Position numbers and translations under genes: made by a program. From Methanomicrobiales archaeon (GTDB lineage: Archaea; Halobacteriota; Methanomicrobia; Methanomicrobiales; JACTUA01): DNA of 50,546 nucleotides. Positions 9,254 through 18,408 of the stretch are shown here, piece after piece (positions within the stretch are counted from its first letter, which is position 1; every line of letters begins with the position of its first letter). The stretch is from assembly GCA_015660865.1 (NCBI GenBank), contig JACTUA010000008.1:1-50546 (forward strand). Reading direction: 5' to 3'. The notes under the pieces were generated by a model. The model searched no databases. It was not told where the DNA came from and was given only the letters and a program-made list of their open reading frames with translations.

Positions 9254-9778
9254 ATGAAGCTCCTGGTTGTCATCGCCCCGGAGCGGTTCAGGGATGAGGA
9301 ACTCTTCGAGCCGCTCTCCGTCTTCGAGAATGCCGGGATCGCCTATGATATCGCCTCGGTGAAGGCGGGCACCTGCACCGGCATGCTCGGCGGAAGGTGC
9401 GAAGCAACCCTGGACATTGCCCGCGTGAAGGCCGGGGGCTATGACGGGATCGTCGTCATCGGAGGGGCAGGGTCGCCGGAGTTCCTCTGGGGGAACAGCC
9501 GGCTCCATACACTCGTGGCCGAGTTCGCAAAGTCGGGGAAGCTCGTCAGCGCCATCTGCCTCTCCCCCGTGGTCCTCGCCCGGGCGGGTATGCTCAGGGG
9601 AAAGAAGGCTACCGTGTACAGGATGGCGGATTCGGTCGCCGAGATGCGTAAAGGCGGAGCAGATCTCCGGGATGATGCCGTCATCACCGACGGGATCTTC
9701 ATCACGGCGAACGGGCCGGCCGCGGCACGGAGGTTCGGAGAGGAGATCGTATCCGCCTTGGCCGGTGCCAAGAAATAA
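9254..9778 (+). CDS. DJ-1/PfpI family protein
   Basis: A 174-residue flavodoxin-like protein. The nucleophile-elbow cysteine is in SAICLSP, at the position of AIC-[HA]-x-P in DJ-1/PfpI proteins, and GGAGSPEFLW matches the upstream strand-loop. The family includes glyoxalase-like deglycases and intracellular proteases; the usual catalytic His after the cysteine is replaced by Leu, so protease activity is unlikely. The ATG at 9254 has a GAGAGAGA Shine-Dalgarno-like run just upstream. Confidence 0.8.
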   Translation: MKLLVVIAPERFRDEELFEPLSVFENAGIAYDIASVKAGTCTGMLGGRCEATLDIARVKAGGYDGIVVIGGAGSPEFLWGNSRLHTLVAEFAKSGKLVSAICLSPVVLARAGMLRGKKATVYRMADSVAEMRKGGADLRDDAVITDGIFITANGPAAARRFGEEIVSALAGAKK

Positions 9779-9851
9779 TTCCTCCCGTCACCGTGAATAA
9801 GAGAACAAAAGAGAGGAGAGCGGCCCCAGGCCATGGCCATCCGGCCGGGTC

Positions 9852-10004
9852 TCACATCGCGTACTTCGCGGGATCGGTGTCAAACTTCTTCTTGCAGCCG
9901 GGTGCGCAGAAGTAGTAGGTCTTCCCCTTGTACTCGCTCTTCCACTTCGCTGTCTTCTCGTCAACGGTCATCTTGCAGATGGGATCAATTGCCAGAATCG
10001 CCAC
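9852..10004 (-). CDS. YHS-domain protein, probable copper-binding partner of CopA
   Basis: This small gene encodes about 50 residues that are almost entirely one YHS domain: [14 protein letters not shown] near the start, then [12 protein letters not shown], with four cysteines available for metal. YHS proteins often accompany heavy-metal P-type ATPases and are thought to bind Cu or to deliver it. The start codon is uncertain: GTG at 10004 lies inside the GGAGGTG ribosome site, whereas CTG at 9995 lies 8 bases after GGAGG and would give the family-typical beginning MAIDPIC. The gene overlaps the copA stop. Confidence 0.8.
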   Translation of the reverse strand: MAILAIDPICKMTVDEKTAKWKSEYKGKTYYFCAPGCKKKFDTDPAKYAM

Positions 10005-12453
10005 CTCCGGAGGGTACTCTCCTCGCTGGCGGTATATATCCCTTGAGGAGGAGGGAGAGGGAGACCACAGTCACCGAGGACATGGCCATGGCAAAGCCCG
10101 CGTACTCGGGCCGGAAGGTGATCCCGAAGAAGGGGTACAGGAGTCCGGCGGCCACCGGTATGAGAGCGGTGTTGTAGGCAAAGGCCCAGAAGAGGTTCTC
10201 CTTGATCCGGGACATGACCTTTCGGGAGAGCTCGATCGCGGCGACCACATCGATCAGGTTGTCCCGGACAAGGACGATATCTCCGCTCTCGATTGCCACG
10301 TCCGTTCCGCTCCCGATGGCCACCCCGAGGTCTGCCTGGGCGAGGGCCGGGGCATCGTTGATCCCGTCGCCGACAAAGGCGAGCACCTCCCCCTCTGCCT
10401 GGAGCCTCTTCACCTCGCCCACCTTCCCGGCGGGAAGGACCTCCGCGACCACCCTCCCGATGCCAATCTGGCTGGCGATGGATCCGGCCGTCCGCGCATT
10501 GTCGCCCGTGATCATGAGGATCTTGAGGTTCATGGCCGCAAGGCGGCGGACCGTCTCCCCTGCTGAACCCTTCAGGGTATCGGCGACCGCGATGAGCCCG
10601 GCCAGCTGGCCCCCTGCTGAGACGATCATCACCGTCTTCCCTTCCCTTTCGAGGATGGCGACCTTCTCCTCCAGCTCCCCGGACAGAGGGACCCCCCTCT
10701 CCTTCATCAGGGCGCGGTTCCCGATAAGGACCTCTTCCCCGAGCACCCTCGCAACAACTCCTTTTCCCCCGATCGTGTCGAAGGAGACGCTCTCCTGGAG
10801 GGGGAGGGCGCGCTTCTCTGCCTCCTGTACGATGGCTCCTGCGAGTGGATGCTGGGAGTTCCTCTCAACGCTCGCCGCGAGGGTGAGGAGGGTCTCCTCA
10901 AGGACTCCGGCGGGGACGAGGTCGGTGACCGACGGCTTTCCAACGGTGAGCGTCCCTGTCTTGTCAAAGACCACGGCAGTTATCCGGTCAGGTATCTCCA
11001 GGGCCTCCCCGCGCTTGATGAGGATTCCGAGCTCCGCACCCCGCCCGATCCCCACCGTGACAGCCGTGGGGGTGGCGAGGCCCAGCGCGCAGGGGCAGGC
11101 GATGACGAGGACCGAGATGAGGGTCGTGAGGGCGAAGAGCAGGGTCTGGCCTGCAAGGAAGTACCAGAATGCGAAGGAGAGGATGGCGAAGGAGAGCACG
11201 GTGGGAATGAAGTAGGTGACCGCCCGGTCCGCGATCCTCTGGACGGGGGGCTTGGAGCCCTGGGCATCCTCGACGAGCCGGATGATCTGGGCGAGCACGG
11301 TCTCCTTTCCGACCCGGGTCGCCCTGAACCGGAGGATGCTGTTCGTGTTGAGCGTTCCCCCCACGACGGGGACTCCTGCCTTCTTCAGGACCGGGATCGG
11401 CTCACCCGTGATCATGGACTCGTCAACGTATGATTCCCCCTCCGCCACGTCGCCGTCCACAGGGATCCGCTCCCCGGGCTTCACCACGACAAGGTCCCCA
11501 GGCATGACGTCTGCCGCCCGGATCTCGACCTCAGCCCCCGACCGGATAACGATTGCCATCCTCGGGGCAAGGTTCACGAGCTTCCTGATGGCGTCGCCCG
11601 TTCTCCCCTTTGCCCGCGCTTCCAGGTAACGGCCGAGCATGAGGAAGCCGGCGAGCATGAGGGCCGTCTCGTAGAACATGAACTCGGAGGTAAGGACGAT
11701 CCCGAATGTCCCGAGCACGCTCGCGCCGTACGCCACGCCGATCCCCATGGAGTACATGACGTCCATGTTCAGGACGCGGTTCTTGAGGGCGCGGTAGGCG
11801 GCGAGGAAGATGGGATACGCGAGGTACGCGAAGGCGGGGGTCGCGACGATGAACATGAAGATCCCCATCGGGAGGGGCAGGGGAACCTGGAAGAACATGA
11901 TCGCCATCAGGGCCAGCCCGAGGGTGAGCCCGATGACCGACCGGTTCCACTTCGCCCTGAGATCCCTTGCTCTTGCCTCCCGTTCCAGGTCGCCGGTCTC
12001 CTCCCCTTCGACCCCGAGATACTGGTAGCCTACGTCCTCGATGGCACGGCGCATGTCGTCGATGGTCACGAGGGACGGGATGTAGGTGACATAGGCCTTC
12101 TCGGCCCCCAGGTTCACCGTGGCCCCGATGACCCCGGAGAGCGCCTGAAGTGCAGCCTCATTTGTCTCCACGCACGTGGCGCAGGTCATCCCCCCGATAC
12201 GGAAGATCACCCGCTCGGGAACAACCTCATAGCCCGCGTCAGCAACCGCCTTCCGGAGATCAGCGAGCTTCGCCTTCTTCGGGTCGTACTCCACCACCAC
12301 CCGCTCGAGGCCCAGATTCACGTCCGCCTTCTGGACCCCTTCCACCCCCTGGAGGGACTTTTCGATGGTCACCGCGCAGGTGGCGCATGTCATCCCCGAT
12401 ATCTTCAGCTCGGTCTTCTCCTTTGCTCTGGTCTCTCCCTTTTCCTCTGCCAT
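9985..12453 (-). CDS. copA: Copper-translocating P1B-type ATPase
   Basis: An 822-residue heavy-metal ATPase of the inner membrane, probably exporting Cu(I). Two N-terminal heavy-metal-associated domains carry GMTCATC (cysteines near 23/26 and 91/94). These are followed by eight predicted helices, the actuator TGEP, the ion-path [10 protein letters not shown], the phosphorylation site DKTGTLT and the hinge [10 protein letters not shown]. The start ATG 12453 has GGAGG 8 bases upstream; an ATG 25 codons earlier lacks this. It is followed with overlap by the YHS-domain gene, forming a metal-export unit. A TATA-like sequence lies near 12526-12537. Confidence 0.93.
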   Translation of the reverse strand: MAEEKGETRAKEKTELKISGMTCATCAVTIEKSLQGVEGVQKADVNLGLERVVVEYDPKKAKLADLRKAVADAGYEVVPERVIFRIGGMTCATCVETNEAALQALSGVIGATVNLGAEKAYVTYIPSLVTIDDMRRAIEDVGYQYLGVEGEETGDLEREARARDLRAKWNRSVIGLTLGLALMAIMFFQVPLPLPMGIFMFIVATPAFAYLAYPIFLAAYRALKNRVLNMDVMYSMGIGVAYGASVLGTFGIVLTSEFMFYETALMLAGFLMLGRYLEARAKGRTGDAIRKLVNLAPRMAIVIRSGAEVEIRAADVMPGDLVVVKPGERIPVDGDVAEGESYVDESMITGEPIPVLKKAGVPVVGGTLNTNSILRFRATRVGKETVLAQIIRLVEDAQGSKPPVQRIADRAVTYFIPTVLSFAILSFAFWYFLAGQTLLFALTTLISVLVIACPCALGLATPTAVTVGIGRGAELGILIKRGEALEIPDRITAVVFDKTGTLTVGKPSVTDLVPAGVLEETLLTLAASVERNSQHPLAGAIVQEAEKRALPLQESVSFDTIGGKGVVARVLGEEVLIGNRALMKERGVPLSGELEEKVAILEREGKTVMIVSAGGQLAGLIAVADTLKGSAGETVRRLAAMNLKILMITGDNARTAGSIASQIGIGRVVAEVLPAGKVGEVKRLQAEGEVLAFVGDGINDAPALAQADLGVAIGSGTDVAIESGDIVLVRDNLIDVVAAIELSRKVMSRIKENLFWAFAYNTALIPVAAGLLYPFFGITFRPEYAGFAMAMSSVTVVSLSLLLKGYIPPARRVPSGGGDSGN

Positions 12454-12652
12454 GGGCCAGTCCTCCACGTGTGAACAGCCCTTCCCGGGAGGGAGGGGCG
12501 GACTCTTCCCTGAACATCTCCACCTCACGGGATAAATCCATTGCCGCGGGAGGAAACGTGACTGTCTCTGGCGCCCGGAATCAGAGTGAAATCTTCTTTA
12601 CCCCATGGCCGTATGGTACTGATATCATCCCCTGAGGATCCCCTCCACCAGG

Positions 12653-14797
12653 ATGGCTGGGGGTCCGCCCGGCGCTGTCATGACCCCGAAGGATCGCGAA
12701 CCCCGCAGAAGAGGGGAAGATCTCCCCGGCCTGTCCGTCACTCCGGGGGATTTTTCTTCATACTTCGGGGAAAGGATCGGCGATGGCCCCGGACGCACCG
12801 CGGGAAAAGATCCCTCAGAGGCCGCTCTCACGGACCCTCCGGCCACGGTTCCCGGGGATACAACCGGCGTGGAGGCCACCTACGAGCGAGTATCAGCCCT
12901 CCTCGAGAGAGGGAGAATCCATGATGCCGAGAAGATCCTCTCGCGGGGCCTCGAGATCTACCCGGAGAGCGTTGACCTCCTGAAGGAGCTGGGGGTCCTC
13001 TACCACCTGCAGGGACGGTACGGGAAGGCGGCCAGGACCTTCACCCGGGTCATGAACATCACCGGCGAAGGGAAGCAGTCGCTCGCCTGGAAGATCGCCT
13101 CGCTCTCCAACAAGGCCCTGGAGGAGTTCAAGGGGCCCGATCCAGGACTCTCCCTTGCATCATTCGACCAGATCCTTGCCCTCGATCCATCGGACAGGGA
13201 GGCCCTGGCTGGGAGGATCGCCGCCCTCAGGGTCCTGGGGCGCCTGGACGAGGCGCAGAGCCTGGTCGAGTCGGGGCTCTCCCTGGAACCTCCCGGCCCC
13301 TCTATCCTCTACCAGGAGGGATGGCTCCGCATGGACCAGGATAGACCGGATCTCGCTTCGGGTGCTTTTGAGCGGGCAACACTCGCTGATCCGGCCTGGC
13401 CTGAACCTGTCCTCTCGAGGGCCCTTGCCCTGGAGAGGCTCGGGAGGGGGAGGGAGGGAGAGGTGCTCCTCCAGGAGCTCGTGGTATCCATGCGGGGGGT
13501 TCCCGGGCTCAGGGCAGAGCTGGGGTGGTTCTCCCTGATGCTGCACAACCTGGGCAAGGCAAAGGACATCTTCCTCCAGCTCGCCAGGGCAGAAGGCGAT
13601 CCCGGGGGTTTCCATGGGCTTGCTGCCCTTCTCATCGCCATGGGGCGTCCCCGGGACGCGGCGGTCATCATGGGGAGGCTCTCTCCCGCGATGCCACGGG
13701 ATCCCCTCGTCCAGGTTAATCACGGGATGGTCCTTGCACGAGCGGGCGGGCCTAGGGATCTTGCCGATGCCACGGTCGCTGCACAGAGAGCACTCTCCCT
13801 CTATCCAAGGTTCGCCCCGGCCCATACCTGCCTCGGGGTCATTGCCTTCAAACAGGGGAGGCTGGATGCGGCAGAGGCCCATCTCGTCGATGCGATCCGG
13901 CTCTCGGATCCGGCGGGCCACCGGAACATGGGCCTCCTTGCCTGCGCAAGGGGGCGCTGGAAGGAGGCGGAACCCCACCTCCTGCGCGCCGTCCGCCTCG
14001 ACCCCATGGATGCCCGGGCCTGGGCCGGCCTCGGGGCTGTCGCCCTGCAGAACGGGAAGGCCGGGGAGGCCGTCCTCCATCTCAGGCGGGCCAGCACGCT
14101 CGATCCCTGGGATACCGGCACAGCGAGGGGGCTGGCCCTCTCCCTGGCCAGATGCGGCGACCAGGGGAGGGGCGAGGATGTGCTGCGGAGGGCCCTCGAC
14201 CTCACCCCGGGGCCGGAGAGATGGATGCTCCTCCTCGACCTGGCCGCGCACCTCATCTCCATGGGGGGGCCTGCAGGCAGCCCGGTCCTCGATGAAGAGG
14301 CCCGACAGCTGCTCGGGAACGCCAGAGCCCTCCGCCCGGGGGAACCGGGGATCCTCTTTTACGAGGGGGTGATCGAGAGCCGGCTCGGGAACAGGAAGAA
14401 GGCCGTGGAGCTCTTTGCCTCATCGATGACGGGAGACGGGTTCCGCAGCCCTGCCCTTGAGAATATCCGGCGCCTCAAGAACCGCATGAGGACGGGGAGG
14501 GGTATCCTTGCGAACATCTGCTCGGCGAGATACGCCCTCGCTGCATTCTCCCTCCTCCAGCTCGGTGCCCTCTGGATGTTCTTTGTTGCAAGGCTGGTCT
14601 CCGAGACCACCTTCGTGCTCCTCATCGCGATCTTCTCGCTGCTCTTTGCCCTGGCCGTGTTTATCCCGGCCCGGAACGGGGAGCTGATGAAGGAGAGCCC
14701 TATCGAGTTCGTTATTCCGGAGCGGACCTTCGTCCCGTCGCCAGAGGTGGAGATGACCCCTCCTTCCATCCGGCTCAGGACTGCTCTCCGGCCCTGA
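12653..14797 (+). CDS. Large TPR-repeat membrane-anchored protein
   Basis: A 714-residue protein with a Pro/Gly/Arg-rich, probably disordered N-terminus (residues 1-85), about fifteen tetratricopeptide-like helical hairpins (roughly 85-620), and two transmembrane helices near 635-680 followed by a short polar tail. Repeats carry the typical A-x3-LG pattern, for example LELGVLYHLQGRYGKAARTF-like units. TPR scaffolds mediate protein contacts; no enzyme domain is visible. Start 12653 has no clear ribosome site, and the ATG at 12680 is an alternative. It stands alone, divergent from copA and convergent with nfi. Confidence 0.75.
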   Translation: MAGGPPGAVMTPKDREPRRRGEDLPGLSVTPGDFSSYFGERIGDGPGRTAGKDPSEAALTDPPATVPGDTTGVEATYERVSALLERGRIHDAEKILSRGLEIYPESVDLLKELGVLYHLQGRYGKAARTFTRVMNITGEGKQSLAWKIASLSNKALEEFKGPDPGLSLASFDQILALDPSDREALAGRIAALRVLGRLDEAQSLVESGLSLEPPGPSILYQEGWLRMDQDRPDLASGAFERATLADPAWPEPVLSRALALERLGRGREGEVLLQELVVSMRGVPGLRAELGWFSLMLHNLGKAKDIFLQLARAEGDPGGFHGLAALLIAMGRPRDAAVIMGRLSPAMPRDPLVQVNHGMVLARAGGPRDLADATVAAQRALSLYPRFAPAHTCLGVIAFKQGRLDAAEAHLVDAIRLSDPAGHRNMGLLACARGRWKEAEPHLLRAVRLDPMDARAWAGLGAVALQNGKAGEAVLHLRRASTLDPWDTGTARGLALSLARCGDQGRGEDVLRRALDLTPGPERWMLLLDLAAHLISMGGPAGSPVLDEEARQLLGNARALRPGEPGILFYEGVIESRLGNRKKAVELFASSMTGDGFRSPALENIRRLKNRMRTGRGILANICSARYALAAFSLLQLGALWMFFVARLVSETTFVLLIAIFSLLFALAVFIPARNGELMKESPIEFVIPERTFVPSPEVEMTPPSIRLRTALRP

Positions 14798-14835
14798 TCC
14801 GGTACCGCCTCTGTCGGCCCTGATCCGGTACCGCC
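14789..14835 (+). repeat. Two direct repeats of 21 bp, period 26
   Basis: Identical 21-bp copies lie at 14789-14809 and 14815-14835. The first copy includes the last codons and TGA of the TPR gene, and the second lies just downstream. No inverted arms or mobile-element features accompany them. Confidence 0.7.
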
Positions 14836-14861
14836 ACATCGGCCATGATCCTGAACAACCC

Positions 14862-15566
14862 TCAGGGGCTGACGGAAAATGTAATATGACTCCTCCGGAC
14901 CTCCCGGGAGATCCGGTGTGCTTCTCGGACAGGCGCGGGGATCCTGGATGTACCGGTCGTTGCAAGGACTGCCGCAACCGCGGTCGCCAGGTCCATGGCA
15001 TGGCCGGCCGAGACATAGACGGGCCGGGACCCTGCCTTCGTCCTCACCGCCATGCCGACTATCTCGCCCCTGTCCCAGATGGGCGACGAAGAGCCGCGGG
15101 CCGGCCCGAACTCTACGGCGTCACCGGCAAGGAGCTGTTTCGCGACCCCGACCGTCGGGATCGAAAGAAGAAAGCCCACATGGGTCGCGATCCCTGCCCG
15201 CCTCGGGTGGGCACGGCCGTGCCCATCCACGAGGAGGAGATCCGGCTGCCGGGTGAGTGCCCCGACGGCCGAGATGATGGCCGGTCCCTCCCGAAAGGCA
15301 AAGAACCCGGGCATATACGGAAAGGGAACCTCCCGGGAGACCCAGCACCGTTCCAGCACGTTGAGATCCGGGAGGCCGAGGACCGCAACGGCCGCGTGGA
15401 CGGTCCTCCCGTCAGGGGAATACGAGGCATCGGCTCCCGCGATGCACCTCACCTCGTCCAAGGATACCGGCGGTGCAGTCTCAGCCGCCCTGGCGATCGC
15501 CTCCTGGATGGCCTTCGCCTCGTCGAGGCTCGCGGGGATCTTCAAAGGGAGGGGACGTTCGTCCAT
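14862..15566 (-). CDS. nfi: Endonuclease V (deoxyinosine 3'-endonuclease)
   Basis: The 234-residue repair nuclease cleaves near deaminated adenine (inosine) in DNA. Diagnostic motifs are GADASY (metal Asp), the wedge PYMPGFFAFREGP, and DGHGRAHPRRAGIATHVG. The start at ATG 15566 follows the hisD stop by a single base and has GGTGAG immediately before it, so the gene is translated from the hisD message. Pairing with hisD has no obvious pathway meaning. Confidence 0.92.
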   Translation of the reverse strand: MDERPLPLKIPASLDEAKAIQEAIARAAETAPPVSLDEVRCIAGADASYSPDGRTVHAAVAVLGLPDLNVLERCWVSREVPFPYMPGFFAFREGPAIISAVGALTRQPDLLLVDGHGRAHPRRAGIATHVGFLLSIPTVGVAKQLLAGDAVEFGPARGSSSPIWDRGEIVGMAVRTKAGSRPVYVSAGHAMDLATAVAAVLATTGTSRIPAPVREAHRISREVRRSHITFSVSP

Positions 15567-15567
15567 C

Positions 15568-16815
15568 TCACCGGCTCTTCTCCCGCCGGACCCGGACCGA
15601 GCTCGCATGGGCCGGGAGGCCTTCGGCCCGGGCGATGGTCTCGACCACATCGCCGATGGCTTCCAGCCCCTGGCTGTCGAGGATCTCTACCGAGGAGGTC
15701 TTGCAGAAGTGCCGGACGTCCAGCCCCGAGAACAGCTTCGCATACCCTGCCGTCGGGAGGACGTGGTTCGTCCCTACCGCGTAATCGCCGCAGGCCACCG
15801 CCGAGTACCTCCCGACGAAGATGGCGCCCGCGTTCCGCACGCGGGAGAGGACGGGGAGGGGATCGGCCACCTGGATGGAGAGGTGCTCGGGGGCTATCTC
15901 GTCCGAGGCAGCGACAGCCTCGTCCATGTCCTTCACGAGGACATACCCGCAGTTCTCCAGCGCCTCTTTGAGGATCTCCCGGCGCGGTTCCTTCTCGGCA
16001 AGCCTGACGACCAGCATGCCCACCTTCTCTGCAAGGGCCGCATCAGGGGTGATCAGCACGCAGGCAGCACGGGGGTCGTGCTCTGCCTGGGCAAGGATGT
16101 CATACGCGAGAATCCGGGGATCGGCGGTCCCGTCCGCGATGATCGCGATCTCGCTCGGGCCGGCAGGGAAATCGATCTCCACCTCCTCGCGGAGGAGCAC
16201 CTTGGCCATGGTGACAAAGACGTTCCCGGGGCCGACGATCTTCTGAACCCGCGGAATCGTCTCGGTCCCGACGGCCATGGCCGCGATGGCCTGGGCGCCG
16301 CCCGAGCGGTAGATCTCCCTGACCCCTGCGATGTCCAGTGCCACGAGAGTCAGCGGGCTGATGGGGGGCGGGGAGCAGGCGCAGATCTCCCGAACTCCGG
16401 CGACGAGGGCGGGGACGGCGCACATCAGGGCCGAGGACGGGTACGCCGCCCTTCCGCCCGGCACGTAGATCCCCACCCGGTCGAGGGGCGTGGTCTTCAT
16501 CCCGAGGATGATCCCCTCCTCCACCTCCTGGAGCCAGAGATCCCGGGGGCGCTGGAGCTCGTGGAACCGGGTGATCCGCGCCTCTGCCTCGATGAGGCTC
16601 TCGGTCACCTCGGGGTCGACCTCCCCGTAGGCGGCCTCGCGCTCCTCATCGGAAACCGCGATCTCTTCCAGCTTGTAGTGCCGGGAGAGGGCACGGAGGG
16701 CCGCGTCCCCCTCTGCACGGACCCTGCCGATGATCTCCTGGACCTGCCCCCGCGCATCCTCCATGCTCTGCTGCCGGGATGCGACCCATTCCCCGATCTC
16801 CAGCGCCTTCCACAT
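15568..16815 (-). CDS. hisD: Histidinol dehydrogenase
   Basis: This 415-residue zinc enzyme performs the last two oxidations of histidine synthesis. Signature elements include VGIYVPGGRAAYPSS, GGAQAIAAMAVGTE, KIVGPGNVFV, the DFPAGPSE segment, AEHDPRA and the EIAPEHL zinc/catalytic region. Length matches the family. A TATA-like AT-rich stretch near 16838-16850 precedes it on the minus strand; the ribosome site is weak. The downstream neighbour is nfi. Confidence 0.94.
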   Translation of the reverse strand: MWKALEIGEWVASRQQSMEDARGQVQEIIGRVRAEGDAALRALSRHYKLEEIAVSDEEREAAYGEVDPEVTESLIEAEARITRFHELQRPRDLWLQEVEEGIILGMKTTPLDRVGIYVPGGRAAYPSSALMCAVPALVAGVREICACSPPPISPLTLVALDIAGVREIYRSGGAQAIAAMAVGTETIPRVQKIVGPGNVFVTMAKVLLREEVEIDFPAGPSEIAIIADGTADPRILAYDILAQAEHDPRAACVLITPDAALAEKVGMLVVRLAEKEPRREILKEALENCGYVLVKDMDEAVAASDEIAPEHLSIQVADPLPVLSRVRNAGAIFVGRYSAVACGDYAVGTNHVLPTAGYAKLFSGLDVRHFCKTSSVEILDSQGLEAIGDVVETIARAEGLPAHASSVRVRREKSR

Positions 16816-16951
16816 ATGCCCTAAAATCGGCTGCGAAACGGTTTAAGATTTCTTGCCCGGGAAAACCAGTACAGATGGGGAGATGAAATTGGGGAGGTTC
16901 GACGGGACGCGGGGGCGGGAACCCGTTACCCAGAAGAAGAATCGTTCTTCG

Positions 16952-17194
16952 TTACACACGGATGGGCACACCCACCTCGGCTGCCACCATCTCCCTCAGC
17001 ATGGGGTGGAGATCGGGTGACCTGAGCAGGGCCGTAAGGGCTCCCCGCGCATCACTGTTCCCTTCCTGCGCAAGCAATCCCAGCAGCTGAATCGCCACCT
17101 TCTGGTCATTGCTGATGAGGATCTCGCCCGGATCCCGGGCAAGATTGTACAGGGTACGGACCTGTTTGTCCTGGAAGATAACCAACCAATTCAC
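16952..17194 (-). CDS. Small hypothetical protein, possibly HEAT-like
   Basis: An 80-residue ORF starting at a GTG; its sequence is helical with repeated Leu/Ala spacing (VAIQLLGLLAQEG, ALTALLRSP), suggestive of one HEAT-like hairpin, but no family is recognised. It follows an oligo-T stretch that probably ends the upstream kinase transcript, and an AT-rich TATA-like stretch lies at 17203-17216. This is a separate short transcription unit if real. Codon composition fits the neighbours. Confidence 0.45.
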   Translation of the reverse strand: MNWLVIFQDKQVRTLYNLARDPGEILISNDQKVAIQLLGLLAQEGNSDARGALTALLRSPDLHPMLREMVAAEVGVPIRV

Positions 17195-17220
17195 CCTGAG
17201 AAGTTATGTATTATTATTTT

Positions 17221-17233
17221 AAAAAACAAAAAG
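17221..17233 (-). terminator. Oligo-T terminator of the Mo-storage-like gene
   Basis: On the minus strand, about 40 bp after the stop of the kinase-fold gene, the sequence reads TTTTTGTTTTTT. Such T-runs are the usual archaeal intrinsic termination signal. The surrounding 60 bp is unusually AT-rich for this genome. Confidence 0.6.
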
Positions 17234-17271
17234 TTTATTAAATCAATTGAACTGGAGCACACTCTTGAGAC

Positions 17272-18093
17272 TCATCTGGCGCGGATGATCGTCCCAAGTT
17301 TCTCGCCGCGGATGGCTCTCCCGATGTTGCCCGGGACATGGCAGTTCACGATACGGATCTCCCGGATATTCACGGCATTCCTGAGAAGTTCCACGGTCAT
17401 CCGCTCGATCACCATGTCCTCCATCTCCATTCCCATCAGTTCCTCTGCGGCGATCTCGGGGATGAACTCGGCGTCGGGATTCTTCCTCGGATCCTCTGTA
17501 TAAAGGCCATCCACGTTCTTCCCGATGATGCAGGACCTCGCCCCGAGTACCTCTGCCATCAGGAAGGCTCCTGTGTCTGTCCTGTGCGGGGGGATTGAAC
17601 CCACTCGCGGTGGGTGCTCGTACAGGCCATAGGGGGGCGTCCCGTGCACCACGGGCAGGATCCCCAGTTTCAGGATGGACGGGAGGTTCAACAGATCGCC
17701 GGTATGGATCCGGACACCGTTGTACTTCGAGAGGAGGATGGAGACCATGATCGCGTTCTGCTCGCTGATCTTTGATGACAGCTCGGCGAGGACCCCTGTT
17801 GGCATCCCCAGGTCGATGCCGATCTCCATCAGGTGCCGCACCCGCCCGCCGCCACCGGTCACCACCAGGATCTGGTGTTCCCTCGAGAGTTCCCCGATCT
17901 CCTCGAGGAGCGGGACCATCACGCTCTTCCCGTAGTCCACCGCCGCGTGACCCCCGATCTTCACCACGTTCAGGTCCGGAAGGAGACGCAGGGTCTCGTT
18001 CCTCGCCGTCTTCTTCATGAGCCCTTTCGCTACGAGCGTCTCGCCCTCGAGACCGCTCCTGATCCGGAAGCGCCCGCTCTCTTCCCTGGCCAT
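17272..18093 (-). CDS. Molybdenum storage protein (MosA/MosB)-like amino-acid-kinase-fold protein
   Basis: A 273-residue protein of the UMP-kinase/aspartokinase fold whose length and motifs track the MosA/MosB subunits of bacterial molybdenum storage protein more closely than UMP kinase. These include VVKIGGHAAVDYG, VVTGGGGRVRHL, SIPPHRTDTGAFLMAE, NVDGLYTEDP and the C-terminus VNCHVPGNIGRAIRG-x4-GTII. MoSto packs polyoxomolybdate or polyoxotungstate clusters in an ATP-dependent cage. A histidine-rich loop of the bacterial alpha subunit is not conserved (GLYEHPP here), so cluster binding could differ. It lies one small gene away from a tungstate transporter. Nucleotide-kinase activity is the alternative. 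Confidence 0.75.
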   Translation of the reverse strand: MAREESGRFRIRSGLEGETLVAKGLMKKTARNETLRLLPDLNVVKIGGHAAVDYGKSVMVPLLEEIGELSREHQILVVTGGGGRVRHLMEIGIDLGMPTGVLAELSSKISEQNAIMVSILLSKYNGVRIHTGDLLNLPSILKLGILPVVHGTPPYGLYEHPPRVGSIPPHRTDTGAFLMAEVLGARSCIIGKNVDGLYTEDPRKNPDAEFIPEIAAEELMGMEMEDMVIERMTVELLRNAVNIREIRIVNCHVPGNIGRAIRGEKLGTIIRAR

Positions 18094-18114
18094 GGTGGAT
18101 CATTGGGAGGAACA

Positions 18115-18125
18115 ACTATTAAAAG
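18115..18125. promoter_or_regulatory. Shared TATA region between the storage-like gene and the 69-aa gene
   Basis: ACTATTAAAAG reads as TTTTAATA on the minus strand. It lies about 27 bp before the ATG of the kinase-fold gene (predicting a leaderless mRNA) and about 48 bp before the ATG at 18168 on the plus strand (predicting a 20-25 nt leader with GGTGAG). One AT-rich core probably serves both directions. Confidence 0.5.
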
Positions 18126-18167
18126 GAGGCAATTCCAAGGGATGTACCGTTTCATTTGGTGAGAACT

Positions 18168-18377
18168 ATGAAGATCTACGTGCGCGAGAGGCAGAAGGTG
18201 GGCGAGGGAGTCCGGCAGCCGATGTTCCGGATCCTCGCGGTCACCGGTGGCCAGATCCAGATCGAGGGCACCCATTTCCGGAAGTTCGAGATCGAACGGA
18301 TCGCAAAAGACATCGATGCCGAGGTCGTCTACCTCGAGCCCGAGAAGGAAGGGGCGAAGACGAGGCAGAGACACTGA
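18168..18377 (+). CDS. Conserved-looking 69-residue protein, unknown function
   Basis: A small soluble protein beginning MKIYVRERQKVGEG, mixed alpha/beta by composition, with the central segment FRILAVTGGQIQIEG and a basic tail. The ATG at 18168 is preceded by GGTGAG at good spacing; an in-frame ATG four codons earlier lacks this. It is divergent from the Mo-storage-like gene over a shared TATA core and faces the tungstate-binding gene. A role in Mo/W handling is only a guess from position. Confidence 0.6.
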   Translation: MKIYVRERQKVGEGVRQPMFRILAVTGGQIQIEGTHFRKFEIERIAKDIDAEVVYLEPEKEGAKTRQRH

Positions 18378-18402
18378 TCCCTCTCGTTCATTCGGAATCC
18401 CC

Positions 18403-18408
18403 TTTTTT
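18403..18408 (+). terminator. Oligo-T terminator after the 69-aa gene
   Basis: A run of six T residues lies 25 bp after the stop codon of the 69-aa gene. A 7-bp inverted repeat (CACCGGA / TCCGGTG, 18421-18438) follows. The 180 bp up to the tupA stop holds no other recognisable gene. Confidence 0.5.

Noticed and set aside
12653-12924. Separate short gene in the TPR protein's disordered N-terminus
   Set aside because: The long frame continues without interruption into the TPR region, and alternative frames are shadow-like.
15052-16824. 590-codon open frame on the plus strand opposite hisD and nfi
   Set aside because: It is antisense to two clear enzymes, is rich in Arg/Pro/Gly/Asp typical of GC-rich shadow frames, and has no recognisable motif.
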